From contig JALWQU010000103.1 in assembly GCA_026982915.1 (NCBI GenBank), positions 1-5,623 on the forward strand: a DNA stretch of 5,623 nucleotides, written 5' to 3'. The notes under the pieces were generated by a model, which saw only the letters and a program-made list of their open reading frames with translations, was not told where the DNA came from and made no database searches. Shown piece by piece: positions 1-5,554 of this stretch. Position 1 is the stretch's first letter, and every line of letters starts with the position of its first letter. The stretch is from Candidatus Altimarinota bacterium. Lineage in GTDB: Bacteria; Patescibacteriota; Gracilibacteria; UBA4473. A program made the position numbers and the translations under genes.

Positions 1-80
1 TAAAGGCTAAAACAAAACTCAAACAAAGCCTTTTCATGCTTTCTAAAGTCTTTTCTCAGGCGCTTTTTGAGCGGATTCAT
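1..80 (-). CDS. Possible 5' end of an unidentified gene (partial)
   Basis: An ATG at 80-78 opens a frame that stays open to the left edge (26 codons), beginning MNPLKKRLRKDFRKHEKALF. The peptide is strongly basic and amphipathic, with no signal sequence, and is too short to assign to a family. It would lie 69 bp downstream of the 305-residue gene on the same strand and could be co-transcribed with it, since no clear terminator or good promoter is seen between them. No Shine-Dalgarno motif precedes the ATG, as at the other starts here. The opposite strand in the same codon register is also open (3-164), so part of the openness may be mirror effect. Sequence beyond the edge decides whether this is real. 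Confidence 0.35.
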   Translation of the reverse strand, partial: MNPLKKRLRKDFRKHEKALFEFCFSL

Positions 81-149
81 ATTATTAGTCTGCTTGGTGC
101 TAAACCCAATCAGGTTAAAAAACTTTGCCTCAATAACTCTCCGCCTCAA

Positions 150-1067
150 TTATCTTTCTGTTGATTTTTTCTCGGACAGTACTGTATTCGGATTATAAAC
201 TTTGCCATTATGCTCGATGGATACTTGAGGGGTGATAGCCTTTTTGTAATCATCTATATCTTCAGATCTAAGCCAAAATGATAATTTCTTCTTGCCTATA
301 ACTTTAACCTTAATCGGGTAATAAGACTTCTCCATGGCGCTCATTTCTTTGGCAATCCAATATAGGAAACTTTTTTTTGCTTCCTCAAATTTTATAGCCG
401 CTGGATTTGCAGGATAGTCATAATTTCGACAAACAGGGACTACGGTCCTAATGGTAGAAAACATAAGTTCAGTAAGCTTGTTTGGATCCCAGTCCTGTTC
501 TCCTTTTATACTTCGTTGTAGATTTTCTAAAAATTCCCTATACTCCAAATCAGACCAGTACTCAAATGGTTCGTAACGATCTTCGGGGCGGGGTCTTTTA
601 GGTATATTCCTTATTTTGCTGACAAGCGCGCTTAGTTCGTCTGGCTCTGTTTCTTGTTTTGACGAAGCCTCAGCTGGTTTGTCCTGTCCTGATGAAGGTT
701 CATCAGGATTTTTAACAGGTATTTCTTGTAGGGTACGCATGAATGATTCAAGACCTACTGCCGCTTCTGAGGATTTTTTTGAGAACTTTTCTATAACTTC
801 GTCAACAACATTTGGATCAAAATTATCTTCTTTGATAAGTTGCTTGATTGCTTCTTTGTTTTCAGTGAGACATTTAACGACCACTTCTGGATTTGTTACC
901 CTTGCTGTTGGGGCATATGGTTCTCCTGCTTCTTTCAAAACAAAAACCACCATGTTTCGTACTAAGCAACGCACATTCGCTTTAGTCATCCCTTCTGAAT
1001 TGATCAGGGCACCTTCTATAGCGCTAACAATTTCTTCGCCTTTTCTTGTATCGCCTTCCATTGTCAT
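150..1067 (-). CDS. Hypothetical protein, 305 residues, helical, cytoplasmic
   Basis: I do not recognise this protein and see no catalytic motif. There is no signal peptide or membrane segment, so it is probably cytoplasmic. Residues 1-115 look largely helical. Residues 115-145 are a flexible linker rich in Pro, Ser, Glu, Asp and Lys. Residues 146-305 form a second charged region with aromatic clusters (YEPFEYWSDLEYREFLENL at 165-183, FLYWIAKEM at 234-242) and a possibly beta-stranded tail (PIKVKVIGKKKLSFWLRS). This suggests two domains joined by a linker. The start is the first ATG; a second ATG lies two codons later (M3) and cannot be excluded. The gene ends in TAA. A good promoter places the transcript start only about 14 nt before the ATG, with no Shine-Dalgarno motif. 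Arginine codons here are mixed, including AGA, unlike the secreted-protein gene at 1706. Confidence 0.85.
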   Translation of the reverse strand: MTMEGDTRKGEEIVSAIEGALINSEGMTKANVRCLVRNMVVFVLKEAGEPYAPTARVTNPEVVVKCLTENKEAIKQLIKEDNFDPNVVDEVIEKFSKKSSEAAVGLESFMRTLQEIPVKNPDEPSSGQDKPAEASSKQETEPDELSALVSKIRNIPKRPRPEDRYEPFEYWSDLEYREFLENLQRSIKGEQDWDPNKLTELMFSTIRTVVPVCRNYDYPANPAAIKFEEAKKSFLYWIAKEMSAMEKSYYPIKVKVIGKKKLSFWLRSEDIDDYKKAITPQVSIEHNGKVYNPNTVLSEKKSTER

Positions 1068-1087
1068 TGGGTTTAAAAAACAGTTGC

Positions 1088-1115
1088 ATTATAATTGAGA
1101 TATTAAATTTGTAAA
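1088..1115 (-). promoter_or_regulatory. Sigma70-type promoter of the 305-residue gene
   Basis: On the minus strand a perfect -10 box TATAAT (1093-1088) follows a -35 box TTTACA (1115-1110, 5 of 6 matches to TTGACA) with a 16-bp spacer. Transcription would start near 1081, giving a leader of about 14 nt before the ATG at 1067. Confidence 0.6.
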
Positions 1116-1222
1116 GAAAAAATCCCCAAAAAGCCTTAAATTTCCCATATTACAGGACTAGTTGTGTCGAATTTTGGACATAAACTAAAATAGACCAACC
1201 CCGTCTGAAATGGAACAACTTC

Positions 1223-1250
1223 TTGATAATTTTTTCTTTCTTACTAGTAT
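1223..1250 (+). promoter_or_regulatory. Promoter of rnpB
   Basis: A -35 box TTGATA (1223-1228, 5 of 6) and a -10 box TAGTAT (1245-1250, 4 of 6) are separated by 16 bp. The predicted start, about 7 nt past the -10 box, is 1257. That is the first base of RNase P helix P1, which supports both the promoter and the RNA 5' end. The remaining gene-free sequence from 1116 to 1222 shows nothing I can name. Confidence 0.6.
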
Positions 1251-1256
1251 TGGCAG

Positions 1257-1629
1257 GCTCTTTTTATCACTCGCTCTTGGACTAGATCCAAGAGAGGAAA
1301 GTCCGAGCCGCGTGAGTAACGCTTTTGCGGGTAACACCCGTCCCTTTTTTTAGAAACAGAAAAAGAGAGAAAGTGAAACAGAAAAAATATATCACTGGTT
1401 TTCCAGTGCTCTAGTGAAATTCCCAAACGAGTGAAGTCGTGGGTTTGTCGGGAGTGATCCCGTACAAAAGAAAAACCTAAGAGGCGGAGACGCAAGTGGC
1501 CGAGACCATGGGAGCCGTGTTACTCCGGTGTTGATTATGGAATCGTCTTGCGGATAGAAATACAAAAGTAATTTTGTAGGTACTAAGATAAATGAGTGAA
1601 TACAACAGAACTCGGCTTATGAAAAGAGC
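1257..1629 (+). ncRNA. rnpB: RNase P RNA, bacterial type A
   Basis: This is the catalytic RNA that, with the RnpA protein, removes 5' leaders from precursor tRNAs. The conserved 5' core GAGGAAAGTCC is at 1294-1304, and the 3' core ACAGAA-CTCGG-CTTA is at 1605-1619. Core helix P4 pairs CCGAG (1303-1307) with CTCGG (1611-1615). E. coli has CCGGG/CCCGG here, so the change is compensatory. P1 pairs 1257-1264 with 1622-1629, P2 pairs 1267-1272 with 1594-1599, and P3 is the hairpin 1274-1294. Further hairpins are at 1328-1340, 1393-1408 (short, probably P12), 1449-1462 with a GTGA loop, and 1561-1578 with a GTAA loop (probably P18). The last two are GNRA loops of the kind that dock into P8. The GCAAGTGGCC stretch at 1492-1501 matches the conserved GCAAG-GCC core. 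Length is about 373 nt, normal for type A. The ends are inferred from P1 pairing and the promoter. Confidence 0.95.
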
Positions 1630-1648
1630 GATTCATGCATTTTTTTTT
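1619..1648 (+). terminator. Weak intrinsic terminator after rnpB
   Basis: A short stem ATGAA (1619-1623) with TTCAT (1632-1636) is followed shortly by nine T residues (1640-1648). The stem competes with the 3' strand of P1. Either P1 itself or this stem may act with the T-run. The tract carries the expected U-rich end, but the hairpin is poor in GC. Confidence 0.45.
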
Positions 1649-1675
1649 GACATCTTGTAGTGTAGATAATATCCT
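1647..1675 (+). promoter_or_regulatory. Candidate promoter of the small secreted protein gene
   Basis: A perfect -35 box TTGACA lies at 1647-1652, its first two T residues belonging to the T-run that ends rnpB. With a 17-bp spacer the -10 box would be TATCCT (1670-1675, 4 of 6). A better-looking GATAAT (1665-1670) is only 12 bp away and too close for standard spacing. The exact -10 is uncertain. Either choice gives a leader of roughly 25-35 nt before the ATG at 1706. Confidence 0.45.
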
Positions 1676-1705
1676 TTTATCCGTATATTTTAACCCTCAT
1701 ACACT

Positions 1706-2140
1706 ATGAAAAAATTATTATTAACGGCTATGATAGCCATGCCGACGGCAGCCTTTGCTGGAGGTGGTGCTGGTGTTGACATGAGTGCTTACCGTATTGC
1801 TCCAGCAGCTCCTGTAGTGGTAGCACCTGTGTCGGCTGTTACCAAGCCAGTAGCGAAGAAGCGACCGACTGTTACACGAACAACCGCTCGACGAGGTGGC
1901 CTTACTAACCGACGATCAAACTACTGGGATTGGATCGAATCTTACCGAAATGCAAAAGGAACAGACGGTGGTATTAATCGACGAACAACCAATTATGTAA
2001 ACTATGGTAATCAGTACAATCTAGCTAATGGTTTCGAACCTATTGATGCAACGGATAATATGTTCCGTGGGTTTTCACGAGAAGATGAACGACAATCAGC
2101 CGCACAACGAAAACTAGCTCGAATGCGAAGCGCTCGATAG
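1706..2140 (+). CDS. Small basic secreted protein, unknown function, 144 residues
   Basis: A classical signal peptide is visible: MKK, a hydrophobic core, then TAAFA with likely cleavage after residue 18. The mature part of about 126 residues starts with Gly, runs through an Ala/Pro/Val-rich stretch (31-50), then becomes Arg-, Asn- and Tyr-rich. Three Arg-Arg pairs (62-63, 69-70, 92-93) stand out, and two recur in the similar contexts NRRSNYWDW and NRRTTNYVNY. The C-terminal 20 residues are a basic, probably helical tail. There are no cysteines and no known domain, so a role in binding acidic polymers or the cell surface is only a guess. Fifteen of 17 arginines are CGA, with none AGA or AGG. 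The leader has no Shine-Dalgarno motif. The gene stands alone, with its own promoter and a strong terminator, suggesting a well-expressed single-gene unit. Confidence 0.88.
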   Translation: MKKLLLTAMIAMPTAAFAGGGAGVDMSAYRIAPAAPVVVAPVSAVTKPVAKKRPTVTRTTARRGGLTNRRSNYWDWIESYRNAKGTDGGINRRTTNYVNYGNQYNLANGFEPIDATDNMFRGFSREDERQSAAQRKLARMRSAR

Positions 2141-2168
2141 ATTTATAGTTCTGTCTACTATTGTAAGA

Positions 2169-2194
2169 AAAGCCAACGAAAGTTGGCTTTTTTT
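2169..2194 (+). terminator. Strong intrinsic terminator of the small secreted protein gene
   Basis: A perfect 9-bp stem, AAAGCCAAC (2169-2177) with GTTGGCTTT (2182-2190), is closed by a GAAA tetraloop. A run of seven T residues (2188-2194) overlaps its end. It lies 28 bp past the stop codon. Read from the other strand the same stem is followed by TTTTCTTAC, so it may also stop the convergent gene that ends at 2230. Confidence 0.92.
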
Positions 2195-2229
2195 GATGGA
2201 TAGAATATTGGCTCTTGAAAGATCTTTAA

Positions 2230-3771
2230 TTAGGGCGTTATGATATTAACCTTAAAGTTTTTTGTACTTCCGGTAAGGTTTTTGACGCCTGTCGTCGTAC
2301 TATCATAGAGACGAATTTGGGCCGTTGTGCCATCAACTTTTTGCCAGTAGTTACTGGTATCATAGTTCAGCGTAAGACTGGTAACCGTCGGGGTGACGTT
2401 TGAATCCGTGGTTTTTAGGGAGGTGGCAAAATTGAAGGTGTTGTCTCCAGAATTAAAACCATTAGCCGCCATCCAGTTAGCGGAAGTCATGGCGACAACT
2501 TCGGCGGTTGTCATGCCAACCGTTTCTATGTCCGCAATAGGATGGATATTCCAGGTGCCACCACTAAATCCTCGCCAAACGGTTCCTCCATCAAAGGAAA
2601 AAAGCCATCTTAGTTCTGTGTTGACTGGCTCATCTACGGTTGGTGTAATACTATTTAGTGTAGCCCAAGTAGTGGTATTAATTTCTTTCCCATTATCACT
2701 CGTCACATAAGCCGGTGTCGTGGAGAATCCAGTGTAGAGGGCTTCAAAAAATCGTCCTTCTCTCAGAACAAAATAGGAAGGATTAGCCCCCGCCACACAA
2801 TAGTAACGCCAGTATCGAAAGGTTGTTGGAGCAAAACTCCAGGTTTCATCGACGGTTCCTGCGGGAGTTACGGTGGCAACGGTCGTCCAGGTTGTTCCAT
2901 CGGCAGAGCCCTCAATACGCATGGTCGTCGCTCTGTAGCCAGCAGAATACCAGTTAATTTGAGCCTGCATAACGGTTTTTGGGGCGCCTAAATCAACGCT
3001 CCACCATTGTCCAGCAGGAGTCCCCCCTGATTGATTGTACCAATAAGTTGTAGTATTGTTATCATTCCCCAAACTAGGCGGTCGGCTATTATCAGATGAG
3101 TTGGCGGTCGCTCCAATGGCAAGATTAGTTCCACCTGGAGCCGGTGGGCCTGAAGATTGTAGTTTTATACTATCGGCAGGAAAGTCTGTTATGCTGGCAT
3201 TTTCTTGTACATAAAGCCCTTCTTCGGCGGTTAAGATATTCCAGGTCGTACTATCATTGACGGTTTCATTATTTTCATAATAAATATCGACAATACGTTT
3301 AAAACTAGGATCTGCGGCATTGGTAAAGAGATTCTCAGTATTATTGGCAATACTAGCCGTAAATTGTGTAGCCCCTCCGCCATCAATTTGTTTCCAGCTA
3401 CTTCCATCACAAATATAAGAAAGCGTATCGGTTGTATTGTGGTAAATCTTACCTTTGACGGTTCCGTCACAGGTAGGAGCGGCCGCTTCATTTTCGATAC
3501 GAGTATTGATTAGTTGGGCGTCCAAAAGGTTTAGGTCATCGCTCAGTTCAAAATTATTATTGGCATCATTCCATTTGAGTGATTCATTGAGGGTATTTCC
3601 AAATTGTAGTTGAATATCGGACCCGATATCATCGGAGTCCAGGGTTAGAATATTGCTATTAAGCTTATCTTCTTCGGTTACGAAAACAAGTCCCGCCGAA
3701 ACGATGGGGAGTTTTATTAAAAAGAAAGCTGTCAGCCATAGACCGTAATATGTTTTATGGTTACCAATCAT
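2230..3771 (-). CDS. Secreted/surface protein with F5/8 type C (discoidin-like) domain
   Basis: The 513-residue protein starts with a signal peptide or membrane anchor (hydrophobic at about 10-26, likely cleavage near SAG at 25-27). Residues 28-95 are Asn/Asp/Leu-rich, of a type common at the start of large surface proteins of uncultivated bacteria. A compact module follows with paired CDG motifs (101-103 and 121-123) around GKIYHNTTDTLSYI; its two cysteines could form a disulfide. Residues about 215-347 match the F5/8 type C fold: NLAIGATANSS near its start, then TTYWYNQ, WWSVDLGAPKTV, SADGTTWTTVATV, and FRYWRYY near its end. This family usually binds carbohydrate or lipid head groups. The rest (348-513) is Thr/Asn-rich, probably beta-sandwich, without an LPXTG motif or obvious anchor. 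No enzyme motif is seen, so adhesion or glycan binding is the likely role, by inference. The gene is divergent from the exporter and ends convergent with the small secreted gene. Confidence 0.9.
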   Translation of the reverse strand: MIGNHKTYYGLWLTAFFLIKLPIVSAGLVFVTEEDKLNSNILTLDSDDIGSDIQLQFGNTLNESLKWNDANNNFELSDDLNLLDAQLINTRIENEAAAPTCDGTVKGKIYHNTTDTLSYICDGSSWKQIDGGGATQFTASIANNTENLFTNAADPSFKRIVDIYYENNETVNDSTTWNILTAEEGLYVQENASITDFPADSIKLQSSGPPAPGGTNLAIGATANSSDNSRPPSLGNDNNTTTYWYNQSGGTPAGQWWSVDLGAPKTVMQAQINWYSAGYRATTMRIEGSADGTTWTTVATVTPAGTVDETWSFAPTTFRYWRYYCVAGANPSYFVLREGRFFEALYTGFSTTPAYVTSDNGKEINTTTWATLNSITPTVDEPVNTELRWLFSFDGGTVWRGFSGGTWNIHPIADIETVGMTTAEVVAMTSANWMAANGFNSGDNTFNFATSLKTTDSNVTPTVTSLTLNYDTSNYWQKVDGTTAQIRLYDSTTTGVKNLTGSTKNFKVNIITP

Positions 3772-3802
3772 CTTTAGTATTTTATTTTTTATAAATCTTC
3801 AC

Positions 3803-3831
3803 ATTCTATCGCATAATCATCTTATTGTCAT
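3803..3831 (-). promoter_or_regulatory. Sigma70-type promoter of the discoidin-domain gene
   Basis: On the minus strand ATGACA (3831-3826, 5 of 6) and TAGAAT (3808-3803, 5 of 6) are separated by an ideal 17 bp. The start would be near 3796, giving a leader of about 25 nt. Only AAAG precedes the ATG, which is not a convincing Shine-Dalgarno motif. Confidence 0.6.
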
Positions 3832-3841
3832 CTTTTATAAC

Positions 3842-3870
3842 TTTACCTAATTGTAAAAATGTGTTACAAT
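3842..3870 (+). promoter_or_regulatory. Extended -10 promoter of the exporter operon
   Basis: A -35 box TTTACC (3842-3847, 4 of 6), a 17-bp spacer and a -10 box TACAAT (3865-3870, 5 of 6) preceded by TGT make an extended -10 promoter. Transcription would start near 3877, leaving a leader of about 34 nt. It lies back-to-back with the minus-strand promoter; the two -35 boxes are 10 bp apart. Confidence 0.65.
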
Positions 3871-3871
3871 T
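3849..3871. promoter_or_regulatory. Candidate operator: perfect 8-bp inverted repeat
   Basis: AATTGTAA (3849-3856) and TTACAATT (3864-3871) are exact inverted copies 7 bp apart. The right arm covers the whole -10 box of the exporter promoter, and the left arm lies just inside the spacer after the -35 box. A dimeric repressor bound here would block RNA polymerase, as many regulators of efflux genes do. No regulator gene is in the window. AT-rich sequence makes chance palindromes more likely, so this is a candidate only. Confidence 0.35.
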
Positions 3872-3874
3872 CAA

Positions 3875-3902
3875 AAGATAAGGACTTAGAACCTCATATC
3901 TT
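3875..3902 (+). promoter_or_regulatory. Possible leader hairpin of the exporter mRNA
   Basis: AAGATA (3875-3880) can pair with TATCTT (3897-3902), extended by AGG (3881-3883) with CCT (3892-3894) across a two-base bulge. It would start at or next to the predicted transcript 5' end and leave only 8 nt before the ATG at 3911. A further ATCTT at 3906-3910 offers a competing partner for the same AAGAT arm. It could shield the 5' end or tune initiation; the stem is AT-rich and weak. Confidence 0.25.
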
Positions 3903-3910
3903 GTAATCTT

Positions 3911-5554
3911 ATGAATTATTTAAAAATATTTTTTCGTGACAATTGGTGGGTTATTTTGGGTATTATTGTGGGAGGCGGTATTATGTTGTCCAGTCATGGT
4001 TCCGTTAAAAATCATGAAAAAACCGTTACGGTACAAGAAAAAGCACCTTTAGCTGATACATTTTTATTTGGATCATGGTCACCAGAAGGGCATCAGGCTG
4101 TTATTGGAACCGTTGAAAGTGATACGGATATTCAGGTGGTTTCAGAATTAACGGGAAAGATCGCTGAGGTATTAGTTGATATGGGGGATACCGTTTCTGC
4201 GGGGGAGGTTTTGGCTAAGTTTGAGACAAAAGGGGACGCTACCTACATAAACTATCAAAGTGCTCGTAATAATTTGTCTACCACTAAGGATAGCGCCGAA
4301 GTCTCGATAGAATCTTCGGCATTAGCCGTTGAAAATGCTCAAAAAGAATACGATCAGCTTTTGCGTCAGTTGTCACAAGATCGCCTAGCCAATCTTGAAA
4401 CGCTCAAAAATACTCTGAAAACTATCGAAACAACTGGGCTTAATGGGCTCAATTACTTTGATCGGCAAATAGGCGCTTCTGATGGCTATGATCATCAATT
4501 TTCTAGTGCGGGGCAGCATATTGGCGCTAATAATACGATCTTACGGAATCAGACTAAAAATGATATTGTCTCGGCAAGGCGTGTTTATGAACGACTTCAT
4601 AAATTAAAACTATCGGCTGATAAACAGGATTTACTTCATCAGGCTCAGTTGTATGCTGATTTTTTGGAATCTTTGCAGGTGTTAGGGAAAAAGTACAATA
4701 ATTTAGTTGAGAATACCGTGGTAACGGGCCGTTTTACGGAGGTACAAAAAAATGCCTTAATAGCGGAGAGTCAGTCACATATTGGGCAAATAGATCAAGC
4801 GGTATCTTCCCTAAACGCTCAAATACAATCCGTTGAAAGTCTGGCACAACAGCAGCAAAACCAGATTCTTGCGGCTAAGGATCGGATCGAAAGCGCGATA
4901 GCGAATTTGTCCCTGACTAAATCGCAAATGACCGGATCTATTAAATCGGCTCAGAATGCGGTAAACCTAGCGTCTTCACAGCGATCAGATCTCATCGTTC
5001 GGGCGCCTTTTGCCGGGAAAATAACCGCTAAAACGGTTCGTTCAGGGCAGTTTGTAAATATGGGGACGCCTTTGTTTCAAATAGTAAATCCACAAAAACA
5101 AAAAAAAGTGGTAGCCTTTTTAACGGCTACGGATATGGAGAAGATCCGATCGCAAGAAGTGGTGCGTATTATGGCTGGTTCGGAAGAATTTCTCGTATCT
5201 TCTTTCACGGAGGGAGGAATTATTGACCCTAATACGCAAAAAACAAGCGTTAATTTTTTCTTAAAGGATGGGAAATTTCTTGCCTCTGGAACAACGGTTA
5301 AAGTGCTGCTGTCTTCGGATAAGGAAACCCGTTTAATTCCTTTGTCAGCCATCAGTTTTGAACCAAATGGAACACAGGAAGTACTGGTGGTAAATAAGGA
5401 AAATTTACTGGTTCGTCGAAAAGTGCGTATTGAAAATCGTCTTACCGAAGGGGTTTTTGTTCGTGAAGGACTAACAAAGGGCGACCGAGTCGTTTTATTT
5501 AAAAGTCGATTTTATAGTGGGCAAAAAGTAAAAATCAGCAATCATGAAGGATAA
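3911..5554 (+). CDS. HlyD/AcrA-type membrane fusion protein of an exporter
   Basis: This is the adaptor subunit of an export pump, anchored in the cytoplasmic membrane and linking the pump to the cell exterior. A short basic N-terminus and a membrane segment (about 12-28) come first. The first half of the lipoyl-like domain is at 64-107 (GTVESDTDIQVVSELTGKIA, then GDTVSAGEVLAKFE). A very long, Gln/Ala/Ser-rich, mostly helical region spans 112-357. The second lipoyl half at 358-392 carries the family signature VRAPFAGKI and GQFVNMGTPLFQI. Beta-barrel and membrane-proximal parts follow (398-543), with GLTKGDRVV near the end. At 547 residues it exceeds the usual 350-420; the extra length is in the helical hairpin, which is interrupted at about 175-215 by a Gly/Asn-rich stretch. 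The start is the first ATG after the promoter, without a Shine-Dalgarno motif. The stop overlaps the next gene by 11 bp, indicating an operon. Confidence 0.93.
   Translation: MNYLKIFFRDNWWVILGIIVGGGIMLSSHGSVKNHEKTVTVQEKAPLADTFLFGSWSPEGHQAVIGTVESDTDIQVVSELTGKIAEVLVDMGDTVSAGEVLAKFETKGDATYINYQSARNNLSTTKDSAEVSIESSALAVENAQKEYDQLLRQLSQDRLANLETLKNTLKTIETTGLNGLNYFDRQIGASDGYDHQFSSAGQHIGANNTILRNQTKNDIVSARRVYERLHKLKLSADKQDLLHQAQLYADFLESLQVLGKKYNNLVENTVVTGRFTEVQKNALIAESQSHIGQIDQAVSSLNAQIQSVESLAQQQQNQILAAKDRIESAIANLSLTKSQMTGSIKSAQNAVNLASSQRSDLIVRAPFAGKITAKTVRSGQFVNMGTPLFQIVNPQKQKKVVAFLTATDMEKIRSQEVVRIMAGSEEFLVSSFTEGGIIDPNTQKTSVNFFLKDGKFLASGTTVKVLLSSDKETRLIPLSAISFEPNGTQEVLVVNKENLLVRRKVRIENRLTEGVFVREGLTKGDRVVLFKSRFYSGQKVKISNHEG

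Noticed and set aside
3..32. Hairpin AAGGCT (3-8) / AGCCTT (27-32) as a terminator
   Set aside because: Only 6 bp with an 18-base loop and a weak T-run, and it falls within the possible coding start at 1-80.
3..164. Plus-strand open frame from the left edge ending in TGA at 162-164
   Set aside because: It mirrors the register of the possible minus-strand gene at 1-80, runs into the end of the 305-residue gene, and its translation shows no recognisable motif; support is weaker than for the minus strand.
616..1098. Plus-strand open frame of 160 codons
   Set aside because: It lies antisense to the 305-residue gene, has Ser/Thr-rich low-complexity content typical of a reverse reading, and no promoter or leader of its own.
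1157..1248. Two ACTAGT sites and an IS-end-like stretch (TGTGTCGAATTTTGGACA, 1164-1181) before rnpB
   Set aside because: No transposase remnant, no matching inverted end and no target duplication; the six-base palindromes repeat easily by chance.
1244..1495. Minus-strand open frame of 83 codons
   Set aside because: It covers the 5' half of rnpB on the opposite strand; the conserved RNA core explains the sequence.
2393..2710. Plus-strand open frame of 105 codons
   Set aside because: Antisense to the discoidin-domain gene, Val/Ser-rich shadow with no start signals.
3231..3491. Minus-strand open frame of 86 codons in another register
   Set aside because: Inside the discoidin-domain gene on the same strand but out of frame; the longer frame has clear domain signatures.
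5077..5352. Minus-strand open frame of 91 codons
   Set aside because: Antisense to the C-terminal part of the fusion protein, which has recognisable family motifs.
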